Part shown: one piece after another, positions 1 through 7,884 of the stretch | Layout of the letters: the number at the start of each line of letters is the position of its first letter | Position numbering within the stretch: position 1 is the first letter of the stretch | Source of the DNA: Streptomyces ureilyticus | GTDB taxonomy: Bacteria > Actinomycetota > Actinomycetes > Streptomycetales > Streptomycetaceae | NCBI RefSeq assembly: GCF_011045025.1 | Contig: NZ_JAAKZX010000090.1 | Coordinates: forward strand, 1-36,530 | Direction: 5' to 3' | DNA length: 36,530 nucleotides | Made by a program: the position numbers and the translations under genes | Notes under the pieces: model-generated | The model's input: the letters and a program-made list of their open reading frames with translations, nothing else | Databases searched by the model: none | Told to the model about the DNA's origin: nothing

Positions 1-56
1 GGTGGGTTCGTGCGCGCCTACCAGAGCGGGGGTGACACTTCGTGTCGCGGCTACCG

Positions 57-101
57 GTCCGTCGTGGCTTGTCGCGCAGTTCCCCGCGCCCCTAACGGGC
101 C
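57..101. repeat. Dispersed Streptomyces intergenic repeat, 3' of malQ
   Basis: The stretch contains GTCGCGCAGTTCCCCGCGCC followed by CCTAACGGG. I recognise this as a motif that recurs many times between genes in Streptomyces chromosomes. On the minus strand it reads GCGC-GGGGAACT-GCGC and can form a short GC-rich stem. It lies 21-65 bases beyond the malQ stop, where it could act as a transcription terminator. Bases 1-56 show no gene I can support. The repeat identity rests on memory of the genus, not on a search. Confidence 0.5.
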
Positions 102-121
102 GCTCTCCCCTGACCCCGTTC

Positions 122-2260
122 TCACGCAGTGCCCGGTGTTCTCCCCCGCACCACGTCCAGCAGCGCATGCAGCCTCGGCGAAGCCGCCAACTCCTCCAGC
201 GTCACCGGGTGGCCCTCCGCGTCGGCGATCGGCAGGCGCCAGTTCGGGTACTGGTTCCAGGTTCCGGGGACGTTCTGGGGGCGGCGGTCGCCCACCGTGT
301 CGGGGAGCCAGATGCCGATCATCCTCGCGGGGGTGCGGAGGAGGAAGCGGTGGACGGCCTGGATTTCGGACTCCTCCGAGACTGTGTCTGAGCCGCCCAG
401 GCCGTCCAGGAGGCCGAGGCGGGCGAGCAGGGTCAGCCACTCTCCCGCGTCCGCTGCGGCCTCGGCTCGTTCCTCCTCAAGGGGGCGGGTCAACAAGCCC
501 AGGCTGTCGCGGAGTTCGACGTGGTCGCCGGTGAGGCGGGCCGCGGTGGGGGGCAGGTCATGGGTGGTGGCGGTGGCGAGGCAGTCGGCGCGCCAGCGTT
601 CGGGGGGCAAGGGCTGGCCGTCCCCGGTCCAGTCGCGCTCGAACCACAGCACGGACGTGCCGAGGACGCCTCGCTCGTGCAAGGCGTCGCGGACGCCCGG
701 TTCGACGGTGCCGAGATCCTCGCCGATCACCAGCGCTCCGGCGCGCCATGCCTCCAGTACGAGGATCGCGAGCATGGCTTCGGCGTCGTAACGGACGTAC
801 GTGCCTTCCGTCGGCGCCTCGCCCTGCGGGATCCACCAGAGCCGGAACAGGCCCATGACGTGGTCGATGCGCAGCGCGCCCGCGTACCGAAACAGGGCGC
901 GCAGGAGGCGGCGGTAGGGGGCGTAGCCGGAGTCGGCGAGGCGGTCGGGGCGCCAGGGGGGCAGGCCCCAGTCCTGGCCGCGGGCGTTGAAGGCGTCGGG
1001 GGGCGCGCCGACGGACATCCCAGCCGCGAAGTACTCCTGTTGCGCCCAGGCGTCGGCGCCGCCGGGATGCACGCCGACCGCGAGATCGTGCACGAGTCCG
1101 ACGGGCATGCCGGCGTCGCGCGCGCTGCGCTGGGCGGTGGCGAGCTGGCTGTCGGTGAGCCAGACGAGTCGGCTGTGGAAGTCGACGCGGTCCATCAACT
1201 CGGCCCGGGCGCGGGCGGTTTCGGGCGAACGGGGATCGCGCAGCCCGGTCGGCCAGGAGTGCCAGTCGGAGCCGTATCTCTCCGCGAGCGCACACCAAGT
1301 GGCGTGGTCCTCCAGGGCCTCGCCCTCCTCGGCGAGGAAGTCGCAGTAGGCGGCGCGCCGTCCGGGCCCGAGCGGCACGTCGCGTACGAGCTCCAGGGCT
1401 TCGCGTTTGAGTTCCCATACGGCGTCGCGGTCGATCAACGCGCCTTTGTGCAGCACCGATTCACGCAGCCGGTCGGCCCGCTCCAGCAGCGCACGGACGC
1501 GGTCGCGGTCCTCGACGTACGCGAACTCCGGGATGTCCTCGACGCGCAGATGCACCGGGTCCGGGAAGCGGCGCGAGGAGGGGCGGTACGGGGAGGGGTC
1601 GGTGGGCTCGCCGGGCACGGCCACGTGCAGGGGGTTGACCTGCACGAATCCGGCGCCGAGCGCCCGCCCCGCCCAGGCCGTCAGCTCCGCGAGGTCCCCG
1701 AGGTCGCCCATGCCCCAGGAGCGGCCGGAGAGGAGGGAGTAGAGCTGGACGAGCAGTCCGTACGTCCGTCCCGGCGGCGTCGGCAGCCGGGACGGGGCGA
1801 CCACCAGGTGGGCGCGGGCGGTGCGGCCGTCGGGGGCCGTCGCCTCCAACTCGTGGACACCGTACGGAAGTTGCTCGGCCGAGGAGCGGGTCTCGCCCTG
1901 CTCGGTGCGGATCCGCAGGCGGGTGCCCGCGGGGAGTTCGGTGAGCGCGGCGGGCAGCGGGCCGCTCTTCGGGCGCCCGGCCCGGGCGGTGGGCGCGGGG
2001 TCGTCCGCCGCCGGTTCCCGCTCACCGCTCACGGCCGGGGGTCCGCCCCAGCACACCACCGTCGGCGGCAGCAGCCGCTCCCGCAGCTCCCCCTCGCGGG
2101 CCGCGAGCGACCTCTGGACGGCCTCCGGAGTCTGGGCGTCCACGCCCAGCGCGCCGAGCGCGGCTATCACCGCGGCTTCCGAGGCCGGGACCGTACGGTC
2201 CGGGGACGGGCTGTAGGAGGTGGCGACGCCGTGCAGCGCGGCGAGCCGGGACAGCGGCAT
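122..2260 (-). CDS. malQ: 4-alpha-glucanotransferase (amylomaltase, GH77)
   Basis: This 712-residue cytoplasmic enzyme transfers maltosyl or longer alpha-1,4-glucan segments between malto-oligosaccharides and releases glucose, linking maltodextrin and glycogen metabolism. GH77 signatures are in order: GLVHDLAVGVHPGGADAW, then DAFNARGQDWGLPPW, then RIDHVMGLFRLWW with the nucleophile Asp near residue 466, then GEDLGTVEPGV with the acid/base Glu near 514, and TATTHDLPPTAARLTG. The N-terminal ~150 residues form the extra domain found in long actinobacterial MalQ proteins, which run to about 700 residues against about 500 for the short thermophilic forms. The start ATG overlaps the stop of the small gene upstream as TGATG, so translation is probably coupled. 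Family assignment is firm; the substrate range is inferred. Confidence 0.95.
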   Translation of the reverse strand: MPLSRLAALHGVATSYSPSPDRTVPASEAAVIAALGALGVDAQTPEAVQRSLAAREGELRERLLPPTVVCWGGPPAVSGEREPAADDPAPTARAGRPKSGPLPAALTELPAGTRLRIRTEQGETRSSAEQLPYGVHELEATAPDGRTARAHLVVAPSRLPTPPGRTYGLLVQLYSLLSGRSWGMGDLGDLAELTAWAGRALGAGFVQVNPLHVAVPGEPTDPSPYRPSSRRFPDPVHLRVEDIPEFAYVEDRDRVRALLERADRLRESVLHKGALIDRDAVWELKREALELVRDVPLGPGRRAAYCDFLAEEGEALEDHATWCALAERYGSDWHSWPTGLRDPRSPETARARAELMDRVDFHSRLVWLTDSQLATAQRSARDAGMPVGLVHDLAVGVHPGGADAWAQQEYFAAGMSVGAPPDAFNARGQDWGLPPWRPDRLADSGYAPYRRLLRALFRYAGALRIDHVMGLFRLWWIPQGEAPTEGTYVRYDAEAMLAILVLEAWRAGALVIGEDLGTVEPGVRDALHERGVLGTSVLWFERDWTGDGQPLPPERWRADCLATATTHDLPPTAARLTGDHVELRDSLGLLTRPLEEERAEAAADAGEWLTLLARLGLLDGLGGSDTVSEESEIQAVHRFLLRTPARMIGIWLPDTVGDRRPQNVPGTWNQYPNWRLPIADAEGHPVTLEELAASPRLHALLDVVRGRTPGTA

Positions 2261-2544
2261 CAGACCCCCGGGAAGTCCAGGCCGGCGGCGGCGCCCGTGG
2301 AGGTGGGCTCGCTCGTCAGAGGGGCGGCGTCGGCGAGGGGCGGTTCGCTGGTGAGGGGGGCGGCGTCGGGCAGCGGCGGCTCACTGGTCAGCGGGGCCTC
2401 GGCGCAGGGGCCCTCGGCGCTGAAGACGCAAAGGTGCAGGTCGGGATCGGCGGGCAGGCCCGCCAGGCGTTTGGAGGGGTCCTCCAGGCGGTCTTCCGAG
2501 TGTTCGGAAAGGGCCGAGAGCAGAAGCGGTGCCGGTGCGGCCAT
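2260..2544 (-). CDS. Small Pro/Ser/Glu-rich repeat protein, coupled to malQ
   Basis: This encodes 94 residues that I do not recognise. The start is supported by a strong AAGGAGG site (minus strand, 2555-2549) four to five bases before the ATG, and the stop overlaps the malQ start as TGATG. Residues 50-85 are three tandem 12-residue units: APLTSEPPLPDA, APLTSEPPLADA and APLTSEPTSTGA. The first 45 residues are Leu/Ala-rich and contain the segment DLHLCVFSAEGPC with two cysteines. No signal peptide or clear membrane segment is evident. It could be a leader-like protein coupled to malQ expression or a lineage-specific protein. The ribosome site makes real translation likely; function is unknown. 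Confidence 0.55.
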   Translation of the reverse strand: MAAPAPLLLSALSEHSEDRLEDPSKRLAGLPADPDLHLCVFSAEGPCAEAPLTSEPPLPDAAPLTSEPPLADAAPLTSEPTSTGAAAGLDFPGV

Positions 2545-2624
2545 GGTGGCCTCCTTGGAGAAGTCGGAACTGCGGGTCAGGGAGCCCCATACCCAGCGGG
2601 CGCGACGACAGACGTATACGAGTG

Positions 2625-2644
2625 GTGAACGTGTTGGTGTTCAC
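2625..2644. promoter_or_regulatory. Inverted repeat upstream of the malQ transcription unit
   Basis: GTGAAC and GTTCAC form perfect 6-base arms around an 8-base spacer. The site lies about 80 bases upstream of the small gene before malQ, next to GTATAC (2614-2619), which could be part of a minus-strand -10 region. It may be an operator for the malQ unit. No named regulator can be assigned from the sequence. Confidence 0.35.
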
Positions 2645-2697
2645 ATTCTCTCCCGGATCGGGGGTACTACCGGGGAACTTTTTGTCGGGCCGCAGCC

Positions 2698-2727
2698 CGG
2701 ACGGATTTCCTGGCCTCGGACGGATTT
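2698..2727. repeat. Two direct repeats CGGACGGATTT
   Basis: The 11-base word CGGACGGATTT occurs at 2698-2708 and 2717-2727 (period 19) in the spacer between the divergent malQ and PadR units. The 245-base spacer 2545-2789 otherwise holds the inverted repeat at 2625 and the PadR palindrome at 2754. Confidence 0.45.
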
Positions 2728-2753
2728 TTCCGCCCACTGCACGACCAGCTATT

Positions 2754-2775
2754 CACTCGGTACATATATCGAGTG
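2754..2775. promoter_or_regulatory. Probable PadR operator
   Basis: CACTCG (2754-2759) and CGAGTG (2770-2775) are perfect inverted arms flanking the AT-rich spacer GTACATATAT. It is one of the most AT-rich spots nearby and ends 14 bases before the PadR start codon. PadR regulators of drug exporters usually repress their own operon from such AT-rich palindromes, so this is likely the autoregulatory site overlapping the promoter. Confidence 0.6.
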
Positions 2776-2789
2776 CATACTGGGTCGCC

Positions 2790-3323
2790 ATGAGCACCCG
2801 CCACATCCTGCTGGGGCTGCTCGCTGGTGGGCCGAGCCATGGCTACGACCTCAAGCGACGGCACGACGAACGTTTCCCGCAGGCCCGTCCGCTGGCCTAC
2901 GGGCAGGTCTACACGACCCTGCAACGCCTGGTCCGCGACGGTCTCGCCGAGATCGAGGGCACCGACTCAGCCGGAGGACCGGAGCGGACGCGGTACCGGT
3001 CGACCGACGAAGGGGCGCGTGAACTGGCCAAGTGGACGGGCGAGATCACACCGCCCGCCCCTTTCGTGACGAACGAGATCTTCGCCAAGGTCGTCTGCGC
3101 GATCCTCGCCTCGACGGACCCGGCCGGCTATCTGCGCGCCCAGCGCGCCGCGCACATGGAGCGGATGCGGCAGCTCACGGCGGTCAAGACCGCCACGGAC
3201 GCCGATCTCGCGACGGTGCTCTCGGCCGACTACGCCCTGTCCCATCTCGACGCCGATCTGCGCTGGATGACCACCACCGCCGCCCGGCTCACCACCCTGA
3301 CCGCGGAGGTCGACGCAGCATGA
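2790..3323 (+). CDS. PadR-family transcriptional repressor
   Basis: This encodes 177 residues. The N-terminal winged helix spans about residues 1-75 (ILLGLLAGGPSHGYDLKRRHDERF, then AYGQVYTTLQRLVRDGLAEIEG, and the wing with RTRYRSTDEG). An alpha-helical C-terminal domain (PadR C-terminal type, dimerisation) follows and contains HLDADLRWM near the end. The ATG at 2790 is chosen because the PadR fold starts right there and the operator palindrome lies just upstream; no good Shine-Dalgarno is present, so the mRNA may be nearly leaderless. The stop overlaps the ATP-binding gene start as ATGA. PadR proteins next to ABC exporters normally repress them until a toxic ligand binds. The ligand here is unknown. 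Confidence 0.9.
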   Translation: MSTRHILLGLLAGGPSHGYDLKRRHDERFPQARPLAYGQVYTTLQRLVRDGLAEIEGTDSAGGPERTRYRSTDEGARELAKWTGEITPPAPFVTNEIFAKVVCAILASTDPAGYLRAQRAAHMERMRQLTAVKTATDADLATVLSADYALSHLDADLRWMTTTAARLTTLTAEVDAA

Positions 3324-4015
3324 GCCACGAAGTGCCGCTCCTGACGGCCCGCGCCCTCGCCAAGACACACGGCAGAACGAAGGCGTTGCGCGACGCCACG
3401 ATCGAACTGCGCGCCGGTGAGATCCTCGCCGTCACCGGCACCAGCGGCAGCGGAAAGTCCACGCTCCTGCACTGCCTGGCCGGGATCGTCCGCCCCGACG
3501 AGGGCTCGGTCGTCTACGCAGGACAGCGCCTGGACCAGCTGCCGGACAAGCGGCTCAGCGAGCTGCGGCGTACGGAGTTCGGGGTGGTGTTCCAGTTCGG
3601 GCAGCTCATCCCGGAGCTGACCGCGATCGACAACGTGGCGCTGCCGCTGCTGCTCGCGGGAGTGGGACGGGCCGAGGCGCACAAGCGGGCGGGCGCATGG
3701 ATGGAGCGGTTCGGCGTACGCGGCCAGGAGGAGCAGCGGCCGGGTGAGATGAGCGGCGGGCAGGCCCAACGGGTGTCGATGGCAAGGGCGTTGGTGACCG
3801 GCCCGAAGATCGTCTTCGCCGACGAGCCGACGGGCGCGCTCGACTCCCTGGCGAGCGAGCAGGTGATGGCGGCGATGGTGCACACGGCCCGGGAGGCGGG
3901 CATCGCGGTGCTGCTCATCACGCACGACCACCAGGTCGCGGCGTACGCGGACCGTGAGGTGCGGCTGCGGGACGGCGCCATCGAGGACTCGGTGGACTTC
4001 GAGGTGGCCCAGTGA
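3320..4015 (+). CDS. ABC transporter ATP-binding protein (MacB/LolD type)
   Basis: This 231-residue cytoplasmic ATPase would energise the FtsX-type permease encoded next. Visible motifs are Walker A GTSGSGKST (residues 40-48), the Q-loop in VVFQFGQLIPELT, the signature SGGQAQRV, Walker B IVFADEPTGALDS and the switch His in LLITHD. The PTGALDS ending is typical of the MacB/LolD/FtsE class of mechanotransmission or export ABC proteins. It overlaps PadR by ATGA and the permease by GTGA, so the three genes form one coupled operon. The likely role is export of, or resistance to, a lipophilic or peptide compound sensed by PadR. Confidence 0.93.
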   Translation: MSHEVPLLTARALAKTHGRTKALRDATIELRAGEILAVTGTSGSGKSTLLHCLAGIVRPDEGSVVYAGQRLDQLPDKRLSELRRTEFGVVFQFGQLIPELTAIDNVALPLLLAGVGRAEAHKRAGAWMERFGVRGQEEQRPGEMSGGQAQRVSMARALVTGPKIVFADEPTGALDSLASEQVMAAMVHTAREAGIAVLLITHDHQVAAYADREVRLRDGAIEDSVDFEVAQ

Positions 4016-5391
4016 GCGCCTCGGTGAAGGCCCAGGCTTCGGTGAGGACCCTGGTCATGGAGGATCTGCGGCTCGCCTGGCAGCTCACGCGGGGTTCCGA
4101 TCGGCGCGAGTGGTTGCGGGTGCTGCTGACCGCGGTGGGAGCCGCACTGGCCACCGGCTTCGGGCTCGCGGCGCTCGGGATCGGCGCGGTACGCGGAAAC
4201 GTGGAGTTCCCGTATCTCAACGGACTGCTGGATGAGCCGGGGGTACGTAACGGAGTGGTCGCCGCGCTGCTGCTCCTGCTGGTGCCGGTGCTCGGGTTCC
4301 TCGCGCAGTGTGCGCGGATCGGCGCCGTGCACCGGGACCGGCGGCTGGCCTCGCTGCGCCTGGTCGGGGCGACGGCCCCGCAGGTGCGGCGTATCGCGGC
4401 CCTGGAGGCGGGCCTCGCCTGCCTGCTGGGCTCGGCTGTCGCCGCGGCGGTCTCCGTCCCCTCGTTGCTGTTCCTGTGGGACCGGCCTCCGCTGTGGCTG
4501 TGGGCCGCCTTCGCCGGGGCGACGCTGGTCGTACCCGTCGTCGCCGCGCTGGTGAGCGTTCTCGCGCTGCGCCGGGTGGTGGCCTCGCCGCTGGGGTGGG
4601 TACGTCGGGTGCGGCCGGAGCGGGGCGCGAGTGCCCTGCTCACGCTGGGGGCGCCCACGCTGATGGTGGGCGCCGCGGCCGCACTGGTCCTGATGGGTGG
4701 CGAGGAGTTGAGCTACACCGCGTTCCCGCTGGCGGTGCTCGGCGCGGTGACGCTGACCGCGGTGGGCTCGGTCGCCGTTTCCGGGGGCACGGCCAAGCTC
4801 ATGGGCCGGTGGCTCGCCGCGCGGACCGACAACCCGGCGGTGCTGATCGCGGCCGAGCGCCTGCGCACCGACCCCTGGGCCGCCGCGCGCACCCATGCCG
4901 CCGTACTCCTGGTGACCGTCGTGGGCGTGAGCTTCCTGGGCATACGGCAGATGCTGCTCGACGACCTGAACGGACCGGGCCGCCGCGTCGACGACATGGC
5001 CTTCTACACCACCGGCATCAACCTCACGGGCGCCGCCGTCCTGGTCGCGCTGACCATCACCCTGAGCGGCCTCGCCGTCGGCGCCGCCGAGTCACTGGCC
5101 ACCCGCCGCCATGGCCTCGCCGCACAGGCCGCCGCCGGCGTGCCGCAAGCGGTGCTCGGCCGAGCCCTGCTCCTGGAGACGGCACTGCCACTGGCCCCGG
5201 CGATGCTGCTCGCGGGCCTCGGCGGCACGGCGGTGTACCTCGCGTACGGGATCGTGGCGCAAGTCTCCGTCCCACTCCTGCTGCCGCTGCTGTTCCCGGC
5301 GATGGTGTACGCGTCCTGCCTGCTCGCGGCGGCGACGGCACTGCCGCTGCTGCGGCGGGTGGTGCAACCGGGGGAGCTGCGTTACGCGTAG
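4012..5391 (+). CDS. FtsX-like ABC transporter permease
   Basis: This is a 459-residue integral membrane protein with about ten hydrophobic helices. Early ones are LLTAVGAALATGFGLAALGIGAV and VVAALLLLLVPVLGFLAQCA. The loop following the second pair, RIGAVHRDRRLASLRLVGAT, is the FtsX-domain coupling segment (xxRLxxLRLxGA). A second such segment follows the eighth helix (ESLATRRHGLAAQAAAGVPQAVLGRAL). Two FtsX domains in one chain mean it can form the full pore with the ATPase. The GTG start overlaps the ATPase stop. No large extracytoplasmic MacB domain is present, so it resembles the BceB-like exporters common in actinobacteria. Confidence 0.88.
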   Translation: MSASVKAQASVRTLVMEDLRLAWQLTRGSDRREWLRVLLTAVGAALATGFGLAALGIGAVRGNVEFPYLNGLLDEPGVRNGVVAALLLLLVPVLGFLAQCARIGAVHRDRRLASLRLVGATAPQVRRIAALEAGLACLLGSAVAAAVSVPSLLFLWDRPPLWLWAAFAGATLVVPVVAALVSVLALRRVVASPLGWVRRVRPERGASALLTLGAPTLMVGAAAALVLMGGEELSYTAFPLAVLGAVTLTAVGSVAVSGGTAKLMGRWLAARTDNPAVLIAAERLRTDPWAAARTHAAVLLVTVVGVSFLGIRQMLLDDLNGPGRRVDDMAFYTTGINLTGAAVLVALTITLSGLAVGAAESLATRRHGLAAQAAAGVPQAVLGRALLLETALPLAPAMLLAGLGGTAVYLAYGIVAQVSVPLLLPLLFPAMVYASCLLAAATALPLLRRVVQPGELRYA

Positions 5392-5443
5392 CGCCGTCAG
5401 CTGACCGCAGCTCCCCTGCTCAACCCAGCGGAGCGCATGGGCT

Positions 5444-5483
5444 CGGCTCTCCGGGAGGCACGAGGGGACCTCCCGGAGAGCCG
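5444..5483. terminator. Strong bidirectional hairpin terminator
   Basis: CGGCTCTCCGGGAGG (5444-5458) and CCTCCCGGAGAGCCG (5469-5483) are perfect 15-base arms with a 10-base loop. The hairpin sits between the converging ABC permease and HNH genes and lacks a U-tract, as is usual in Streptomyces. The remaining bases 5484-5590 show no gene. Confidence 0.85.
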
Positions 5484-5590
5484 TAACGCCGCAGTTCAGA
5501 GCCGTAAGGCGCCGTGATGCCGTTTAACGGGCCGGTCGGCCGGATCAAGGCCCGTGTCGACGTACCGAGGCAATACGAAGGCCCGGGTCC

Positions 5591-6127
5591 TCAGGCAGAA
5601 ATGCCATCGATCCGGGCCATGGCGTCATCCGCGCCATACGGCTGCAAGTACGGCAGCCAGCGCGGATCCCTATGCCCGGTCCCGATGATGCGCCAGGCCA
5701 GTCCCGACGGCGGAGCCGGTTTGTGGCGCAGACGCCAGCCGATCTCGAAGAGATGGCGGTCGGCCTTCACGTGGTTGCAGCGGCGGCAGGACGCCACCAC
5801 GTTGTCCCAGACGTGCTGACCCCCGCGGGAGCGCGGGACGACGTGGTCGACGCTGGTTGCGACGCCACCGCAGTACATGCACCGGCCCCCGTCGCGGGCG
5901 AACAACGCGCGCCGGGTCAGCGGAACGGGCCCCCGGTAAGGGACCCGTACGAACCTCTTCAGCCGGACCACGCTGGGTGCGGGGACAGTAACGGTTGCAC
6001 TATGCATAAAGGCGCCGGATTCCTCGAGGCAGACAGCCTTGTTCTCAAGGACGAGGACGAGCGCGCGGCGGAGCGGTACGACGCCGAGTGGCTCGTACGA
6101 CGCGTTGAGGACCAGGACGTGCGGCAC
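5591..6127 (-). CDS. HNH endonuclease family protein
   Basis: This encodes 178 residues. The HNH nuclease module lies in the middle: RDGGRCMYCGG, then TSVDHVVPRSRGGQHVWDNVVASCRRCNHVKADR, giving the zinc-binding CxxC pairs, the Asp-His metal site and the Asn/His of the HNH motif. The N-terminus VLVLNASYEPLGVVPLRRAL is typical of a chromosomal HNH protein conserved across actinobacteria. I place the start at the GTG at 6127-6125 because AAGGAGG lies five bases upstream. A longer in-frame ATG at 6250 would add 41 residues lacking family character. The family cuts DNA, but the role of this conserved member is not clear; repair or mobile-DNA control are possibilities. Confidence 0.9.
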   Translation of the reverse strand: MPHVLVLNASYEPLGVVPLRRALVLVLENKAVCLEESGAFMHSATVTVPAPSVVRLKRFVRVPYRGPVPLTRRALFARDGGRCMYCGGVATSVDHVVPRSRGGQHVWDNVVASCRRCNHVKADRHLFEIGWRLRHKPAPPSGLAWRIIGTGHRDPRWLPYLQPYGADDAMARIDGISA

Positions 6128-6416
6128 GGATGCCTCCTTGTACGCCGGCGGCGCGTGGCTCGCGCCGGGACGATCTGTAGTCAGTCTCCCCTCATGCCTG
6201 GTGGAAGCGCCACCATGTCCCGGTAACGGGCTGGGAGTGTTTTCGACCACACCGTTTTCACTTCTTCGCGTTCATCCCCAGGTGAGCACAGTCTCTCCCT
6301 CGAACTTTGCGGCGATCCACACATGGTGCCCCGATAGTGTGTTGAGTCTGCCCGTCCGGTGACCCTCTTGTGACCCCCATGCCGCGGGCGGACCGTTACG
6401 CCTGGAGGTTCCTGCC

Positions 6417-7508
6417 GTGTTCTTGTCCGTCCTGTCGGCCACCGATCCCACAGACGAACCCTCGGCTCCATCGCTTCAGGACGCCCAGGAGAGCGCGACG
6501 AACGCCGCGAGCTGGGTGGAGCAGAACTGGTCGACGTGGCTCAGCATCGGCCTGCGTGTCCTGCTGATCCTCGTGATCGCGAGTGTCCTGAGAGTGGTGA
6601 TCCGGAGGGCCATCACCAAGCTGATAGACCGCATGAACCGCACCGCCCAGGCCGTCGACGGCACCGCCCTTGGCGGCCTCCTCGTCAACGTCGAGCGCCG
6701 CCGTCAGCGTTCCCAGGCGATCGGTTCGGTACTGCGCTCGATCGCGTCCTTCCTGATCCTGGGCACGGCCGGACTGATGATCCTCGGCACGTTCGAGATC
6801 AACCTGGCTCCGCTGCTGGCCTCGGCCGGTGTGGCGGGCGTGGCGATCGGTTTCGGCGCGCGCAACCTGGTGACCGACTTCCTCTCCGGCGTCTTCATGA
6901 TCCTGGAGGACCAGTACGGGGTCGGCGACGAGGTCGACGCGGGCGTGGCCACCGGCGAGGTCATCGAGGTCGGCCTGCGGGTGACCAAGCTGCGCGGCCC
7001 CAACGGCGCGATCTGGTACGTCCGCAACGGCGAGGTCAAGCGCATCGGCAACCTCTCCCAGGGCTGGTCCACGGCCGGCGTCGACGTCACGGTCCGCCCC
7101 GACGAGGACCTGGAGAAGGTCCGCCGCACCCTGCTCGCCGTAGGCGAGGAGATGAGCAAGGACGAGCCCTGGAACGAGACCCTCTGGGGCCCCGTCGAGG
7201 TCCTGGGCCTGGACAGCGTCCTGCTCGACCAGATGGTCGTCCGAGTCTCGGCCAAGACCATGCCCGGCAAGGCCCTGCCCGTGGAACGCGAACTGCGCTG
7301 GCGCATCAAGAACGCCTTCGACGCGGCCGGCATCCAGATCGTGGGCGGCTTCCCCCTCCAGCCGGAGGGCGAAGCCTCGGCTGCCGACCCGACGGCGGGC
7401 ATGGCCCCTCCGTCGGCGTACGCGAACACGTCGTCCCCGCAGGCCCAGGCGGCTACGCCGCTCACGCCTGCACCGGCGGCTTCGGGTTCGCCGAACGTAA
7501 CGAAGTAG
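6417..7508 (+). CDS. MscS-family mechanosensitive ion channel
   Basis: This is a 363-residue inner-membrane channel that would release solutes on hypo-osmotic shock. Helices are visible at about residues 42-65 (IGLRVLLILVIASVLRVVI), 98-120 (SIASFLILGTAGLMILGTF) and the pore helix ASAGVAGVAIGFGARNLVTD. The conserved MscS beta segment GVFMILEDQYGVGDEV, then GEVIEVGLRVTKLRG and RNGEVKRIGNLSQGW, follows. The C-terminal ~50 residues are Ala/Pro/Ser-rich and low in complexity. The start is GTG, chosen because GGAGG lies eight bases upstream; the upstream gene is divergent. A transposase remnant begins only 16 bases after its stop, so its extreme 3' end may have been altered by that event. Confidence 0.92.
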   Translation: MFLSVLSATDPTDEPSAPSLQDAQESATNAASWVEQNWSTWLSIGLRVLLILVIASVLRVVIRRAITKLIDRMNRTAQAVDGTALGGLLVNVERRRQRSQAIGSVLRSIASFLILGTAGLMILGTFEINLAPLLASAGVAGVAIGFGARNLVTDFLSGVFMILEDQYGVGDEVDAGVATGEVIEVGLRVTKLRGPNGAIWYVRNGEVKRIGNLSQGWSTAGVDVTVRPDEDLEKVRRTLLAVGEEMSKDEPWNETLWGPVEVLGLDSVLLDQMVVRVSAKTMPGKALPVERELRWRIKNAFDAAGIQIVGGFPLQPEGEASAADPTAGMAPPSAYANTSSPQAQAATPLTPAPAASGSPNVTK

Positions 7509-7524
7509 CAGCCTGTACGAGGGT

Positions 7525-7800
7525 GGCGGCGAGGGCCTTGTTGGACCGTTTCTGACCGCGGGTCAATGGGCGGTTCCGGGCGGCCTTGTAACCAGTGGTC
7601 ACGGCCGGGTCGGCGTCGGGGGCGCTGCCGTCGAGGCCAGCGACTCCGGCGAATTCGGCGAACCCCTGCACAGCGAGGGTCGACTTGGCGCCCGGTAACG
7701 ACGCCGGCGAGCGCGGGGCCCGCGTACGCGAGGTGATCCAGGGCAGCTGCCCACGGTGCGATTCGGGCCGGTCGGCGATGTGAACGACCTCGCGCTCGGC
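7525..7800 (-). pseudogene. Remnant of a DDE transposase (C-terminal part)
   Basis: On the minus strand an open frame reads GLDGSAPDADPAVTTGYKAA, then RNRPLTRGQKRSNKALAA. I recognise this as resembling the segment before the final catalytic region of DDE transposases common in Streptomyces IS elements. Homology appears to stop after ALAA near 7525; the family's following 'RAPVEHGFAHLKNWR' part is absent. Upstream in the same frame (to about 7800) the residues AEREVVHIADRPESHRGQL look protein-like but are not recognised. No terminal inverted repeats were found. This is a decayed IS, and with no gene in 7801-7840 it marks the left edge of the accessory segment. Family recognition is from memory. 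Confidence 0.5.
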
Positions 7801-7840
7801 GTAAAGCGCTGCTGCTTTCGGTAGCCGCCGAAGCGTCCGA

Positions 7841-7866
7841 GAACCTGAATGGACGGTCGTTTCGTC
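7841..7866 (+). promoter_or_regulatory. Probable ECF-type autoregulated promoter
   Basis: GAACCT (7841-7846) and CGTC (7863-7866) are separated by 16 bases. This matches the general ECF promoter pattern of GAAC at -35 and CGTC at -10. Transcription would start near 7873, 10-12 bases before the ATG at 7885, which suggests that the sigma factor transcribes its own operon. Confidence 0.5.
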
Positions 7867-7884
7867 TCCCTGATCGTGAAAGTG

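Noticed and set aside
521..3022. 833-residue open frame on the plus strand opposite malQ
   Set aside because: It is the antisense shadow of a high-GC gene; malQ on the minus strand has clear GH77 motifs, and the shadow runs into the PadR gene in another frame.
5484..5590. Possible second terminator for the HNH gene (GGCCGGTCGGCC and two GGGCCTT words)
   Set aside because: The stem is only five bases with a two-base loop; the strong hairpin at 5444-5483 already serves both genes.
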